From the NCBI RefSeq assembly GCF_000282635.1, contig NZ_AKIW01000005.1, forward strand, positions 1 through 64,000: 64,000 nucleotides of DNA, in the 5' to 3' direction. The position numbers and the translations under genes are program-made. The stretch is from Variovorax sp. CF313. GTDB taxonomy: Bacteria; Pseudomonadota; Gammaproteobacteria; Burkholderiales; Burkholderiaceae_C. The notes under the pieces are model-generated. The model did no database searches. It worked only from the letters and a program-made list of their open reading frames with translations, and had not been told where the DNA came from. Positions 61,542 to 64,000 of the stretch are shown in pieces. Every line of letters starts with the position of its first letter. Position 1 is the stretch's first letter.

Positions 61542-62972
61542 ATGGCAAACAAGCAATTCGACGTCGTCGTCATCGGCGGCGGCCCCGGCGGCTACATCGC
61601 GGCGATCCGCGCCGCGCAGCTCGGCTTCAACGTGGCCTGCATCGACGAGTGGAAGAACGGCAAGGGCGGCCCCGCACCGGGCGGCACCTGCACCAACGTC
61701 GGCTGCATCCCCTCGAAGGCGCTGCTGCAATCGTCGGAACATTTCGAGCAGGCCGGCCACCACTTCGTGGACCACGGCATCAAGGTCGAAGGCCTGGGCC
61801 TCGACATCGACAAGATGCTGGCCCGCAAGGACCAGGTCGTGAAGCAGAACAACGACGGCATCCTGTATCTGTTCAAGAAGAACAAGATCAGCTTCTTCCA
61901 TGGCCGCGGCTCGTTCGTGAAGACCGATGCAGCCGGCTACGAGATCAAGGTGGCGGGCGCCGCCGAAGAGTCGATCAGCGGCAAGCACATCATCGTGGCC
62001 ACGGGCTCCAATGCCCGCGCGCTGCCGGGCACGCCGTTCGACGAGGAGAACATCCTCTCGAACGACGGCGCGCTGCGCATCGGCGCTGTGCCGAAGAAGC
62101 TGGGCCTGATCGGTTCGGGTGTCATCGGCCTCGAGATGGGTTCGGTGTGGCGCCGCCTCGGCGCGGAAGTCACGGTGCTCGAAGCACTGCCGACGTTCCT
62201 GGGCGCTGTGGACGAGCAGATCGCCAAGGAAGCCAAGAAGGCCTTCGACAAGCAGAAGCTCAAGATCGAGCTCGGCGTGAAGGTCGGCGAGATCAAGTCG
62301 TCGAAGAAGGGCGTGAGCGTTGCCTGGACCAACGCCAAGGGCGAAGCCCAGACGCTGGAAGTCGACAAGCTGATCGTGTCGATCGGCCGCGTGCCCAACA
62401 CCATCGGCCTGAATGCCGAAGCCGTGGGCCTGAAGCTCGACGAGCGCGGCGCCATCAACGTCGATGACGACTGCAAGACCAACCTGCCCAACGTCTGGGC
62501 CATCGGCGACGTGGTGCGCGGCCCGATGTTGGCGCACAAGGCCGAGGAAGAGGGCGTTGCCGTGGCGGAGCGCATCGCGGGCCAGCATGGCCACGTGAAC
62601 TTCAACACGGTCCCGTGGGTGATCTACACCAGCCCCGAGATCGCATGGGTCGGCCAGACCGAGCAGCAGCTCAAGGCCGCGGGCCGTGCATACAAGGCCG
62701 GCACATTCCCGTTCCTCGCGAACGGCCGCGCACGCGCGCTGGGCGACACGACCGGCATGGTCAAGTTCCTGGCCGACGCAGCGACCGACGAGATCCTGGG
62801 CGTGCACATCGTGGGTCCGCAAGCGAGCGAACTGATCTCCGAAGCCGTGGTGGCGATGGAGTTCAAGGCCAGCGCGGAAGACATCGCGCGTATCTGCCAT
62901 GCGCACCCGTCGCTGTCGGAAGCCACGAAGGAAGCGGCACTCGCCGTGGACAAGCGCACGCTGAACTTCTGA
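61542..62972 (+). CDS. lpdA: dihydrolipoyl dehydrogenase (OGDH E3)
   Basis: Second E3 of the window, 476 residues and without a lipoyl domain. FAD motif [21 protein letters not shown], redox disulfide [19 protein letters not shown] motif [18 protein letters not shown], and C-terminal [16 protein letters not shown] with the His-Glu pair are all present. It sits 18 bp after sucB and is presumably dedicated to the OGDH complex; it may also serve glycine cleavage or other complexes. A Shine-Dalgarno (GGGAGAAAG) precedes the ATG. Confidence 0.96.
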   Translation: MANKQFDVVVIGGGPGGYIAAIRAAQLGFNVACIDEWKNGKGGPAPGGTCTNVGCIPSKALLQSSEHFEQAGHHFVDHGIKVEGLGLDIDKMLARKDQVVKQNNDGILYLFKKNKISFFHGRGSFVKTDAAGYEIKVAGAAEESISGKHIIVATGSNARALPGTPFDEENILSNDGALRIGAVPKKLGLIGSGVIGLEMGSVWRRLGAEVTVLEALPTFLGAVDEQIAKEAKKAFDKQKLKIELGVKVGEIKSSKKGVSVAWTNAKGEAQTLEVDKLIVSIGRVPNTIGLNAEAVGLKLDERGAINVDDDCKTNLPNVWAIGDVVRGPMLAHKAEEEGVAVAERIAGQHGHVNFNTVPWVIYTSPEIAWVGQTEQQLKAAGRAYKAGTFPFLANGRARALGDTTGMVKFLADAATDEILGVHIVGPQASELISEAVVAMEFKASAEDIARICHAHPSLSEATKEAALAVDKRTLNF

Positions 62973-62985
62973 TCTCACCGATCTT

Positions 62986-64000
62986 TTGACCAGCGTCAAA
63001 CAGGCCTACGAGGCGGAACTCGCTACGCGCGGGTTCAGGAGCGATCCCGCGCAGCTGCGCGCCGTGGAGGCGCTGGATCGCTGCGCCAACGAATGGGCCG
63101 CCTACAAGGCCCAGCGCTCGAATGCGCTGAAGAAGTTCATCAACCGGCCGGAGCTCCCGCGCGGCGTCTACATGTACGGTGGCGTCGGTCGGGGCAAGAG
63201 CTTCCTGATGGACCTGTTCTTCAATGCGGTGCCGCTGCGGCGCAAGACGCGCCTGCACTTTCACGAGTTCATGCGGGAAGTGCACCGCGAGCTGCGCGAG
63301 TTGCAGGGCACGGTGAACCCGCTCGACGAGCTGGGGCTGCGCATATCGAAGCGCTACAAGCTGATCTGCTTCGACGAGTTCCATGTGGCGGACATCACCG
63401 ACGCGATGATTCTTCATCGGCTGCTGGTGTCGCTGTTCGAGAACGGCGTGGGCTTTGTCACCACCTCGAACTTCAAGCCCGACGATCTGTATCCCGGTGG
63501 CTTGCACCGTGACCGCATCCTGCCGGCCATTGCGCTCCTGAACGAGAAGCTAGAAGTGCTGAGCGTCGACAACGGCACCGACTACCGGCGCCGCACGCTC
63601 GAACAGCTGCGCATGTACCTCACGCCGAACGACGGTGCCGCCGAGAAGGAGATGCGCAAGGCCTTCGACAAGCTGGCCGAGACGGCTGACGAAAACCCGA
63701 TCCTGCACATCGAGCAGCGCGAGATCCGCGCACTGCGCAAGGCCGGCGGCGTGGTCTGGTTCGATTTCAAGACGCTGTGCGGCGGTCCGCGCTCGCAGAA
63801 TGACTACCTCGAGATCGCCAGCCAGTTTCACACTGTGCTGTTGTCCGACGTGCCGCACATGCCGGTGCGCATGGCCTCGGAAGCGCGCCGTTTCACCTGG
63901 CTGGTCGACGTCTTGTACGACCGGCGCTGCAAGCTCATCATGTCGGCTGAGGTTCCGCCCGAGGCGTTGTACACGGAAGGGCCGCTGTCGCACGAGTTTC
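62986..64000 (+). CDS. zapE: cell division protein ZapE / AFG1-like ATPase, 3' partial
   Basis: AAA-type ATPase of the ZapE/AFG1 family, truncated by the window edge (338 codons seen). Walker A GGVGRGKSFLMD, HFHEFMREVH, Walker B LICFDEFHVADITDAMIL, and VTTSNFKPDDLYPGGLHRDR are visible. ZapE acts at the Z-ring in E. coli. The likely start is TTG 62986, 13 nt after the lpd stop; no ATG or GTG gives a better N-terminus. It probably follows the OGDH operon by read-through. Confidence 0.9.
   Translation, partial: MTSVKQAYEAELATRGFRSDPAQLRAVEALDRCANEWAAYKAQRSNALKKFINRPELPRGVYMYGGVGRGKSFLMDLFFNAVPLRRKTRLHFHEFMREVHRELRELQGTVNPLDELGLRISKRYKLICFDEFHVADITDAMILHRLLVSLFENGVGFVTTSNFKPDDLYPGGLHRDRILPAIALLNEKLEVLSVDNGTDYRRRTLEQLRMYLTPNDGAAEKEMRKAFDKLAETADENPILHIEQREIRALRKAGGVVWFDFKTLCGGPRSQNDYLEIASQFHTVLLSDVPHMPVRMASEARRFTWLVDVLYDRRCKLIMSAEVPPEALYTEGPLSHEF

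Overview
The window looks like a chromosomal segment of a high-GC betaproteobacterium of the Burkholderiales, most likely family Comamonadaceae and Variovorax-like. This rests on strong G/C third-position bias, gene content and order, and a dispersed GC-rich intergenic repeat. I saw no insertion sequence, phage gene, CRISPR array or rRNA. The window edges cut a giant RTX adhesin (left) and a ZapE ATPase (right). Functions come from motifs and family recall; no database search was run.

Layout. 1-6.7 kb: type I secretion locus (VCBS/RTX adhesin, PrtD-like ABC exporter, HlyD-like adaptor; no TolC partner here). 6.8-9.5 kb: dusA and two regulators (IclR, GntR/FCD). 9.5-18.5 kb: a tight propionate/methylmalonyl-CoA operon (methylmalonyl-CoA mutase, GNAT, meaB, pccB, pccA, bioB, VOC protein), with many start/stop overlaps. 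18.5-26.4 kb: Lrp regulator, EamA and LysE transporters, soluble RsxB-like ferredoxin, Cys-type intracellular PHB depolymerase, aromatic/aspartate aminotransferase and uvrB. 26.4-32.9 kb: the isc operon (iscR-S-U-A-hscB-hscA-fdx) followed by dnaQ, tRNA-Val(CAC) and a 40-residue proline-rich peptide. 33-44.4 kb: FAD oxidoreductase, yqjD/yqjE pair, pyrD, rpiA, periplasmic glutaredoxin-like protein, prlC, folD and a FixL/FixJ-like two-component pair. 44.6-51.6 kb: pyruvate dehydrogenase operon (aceE, aceF, a proteasome-like Ntn-hydrolase, lpd with its own lipoyl domain). 51.6-55.1 kb: NlpC/P60 peptidase, PQQ sugar dehydrogenase, alpha/beta hydrolase and isochorismatase-like hydrolase. 55.2-57.2 kb: prpE. 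57.3-63 kb: 2-oxoglutarate dehydrogenase operon (sucA, sucB, lpd), then zapE.

How it fits together. PrpE makes propionyl-CoA, PccAB (biotin via BioB) makes methylmalonyl-CoA, and the mutase with its chaperone MeaB makes succinyl-CoA for the TCA cycle, where the SucAB/Lpd complex also acts. A near-identical 17-bp site (16/17) lies upstream of both the mutase operon and prpE, 45 kb apart. It sits beside a GntR-family gene, which suggests a small propionate regulon. The other notable item is a stand-alone HslV/proteasome-like peptidase embedded between pyruvate dehydrogenase E2 and E3, resembling the betaproteobacterial proteasome homologue (BPH) type.
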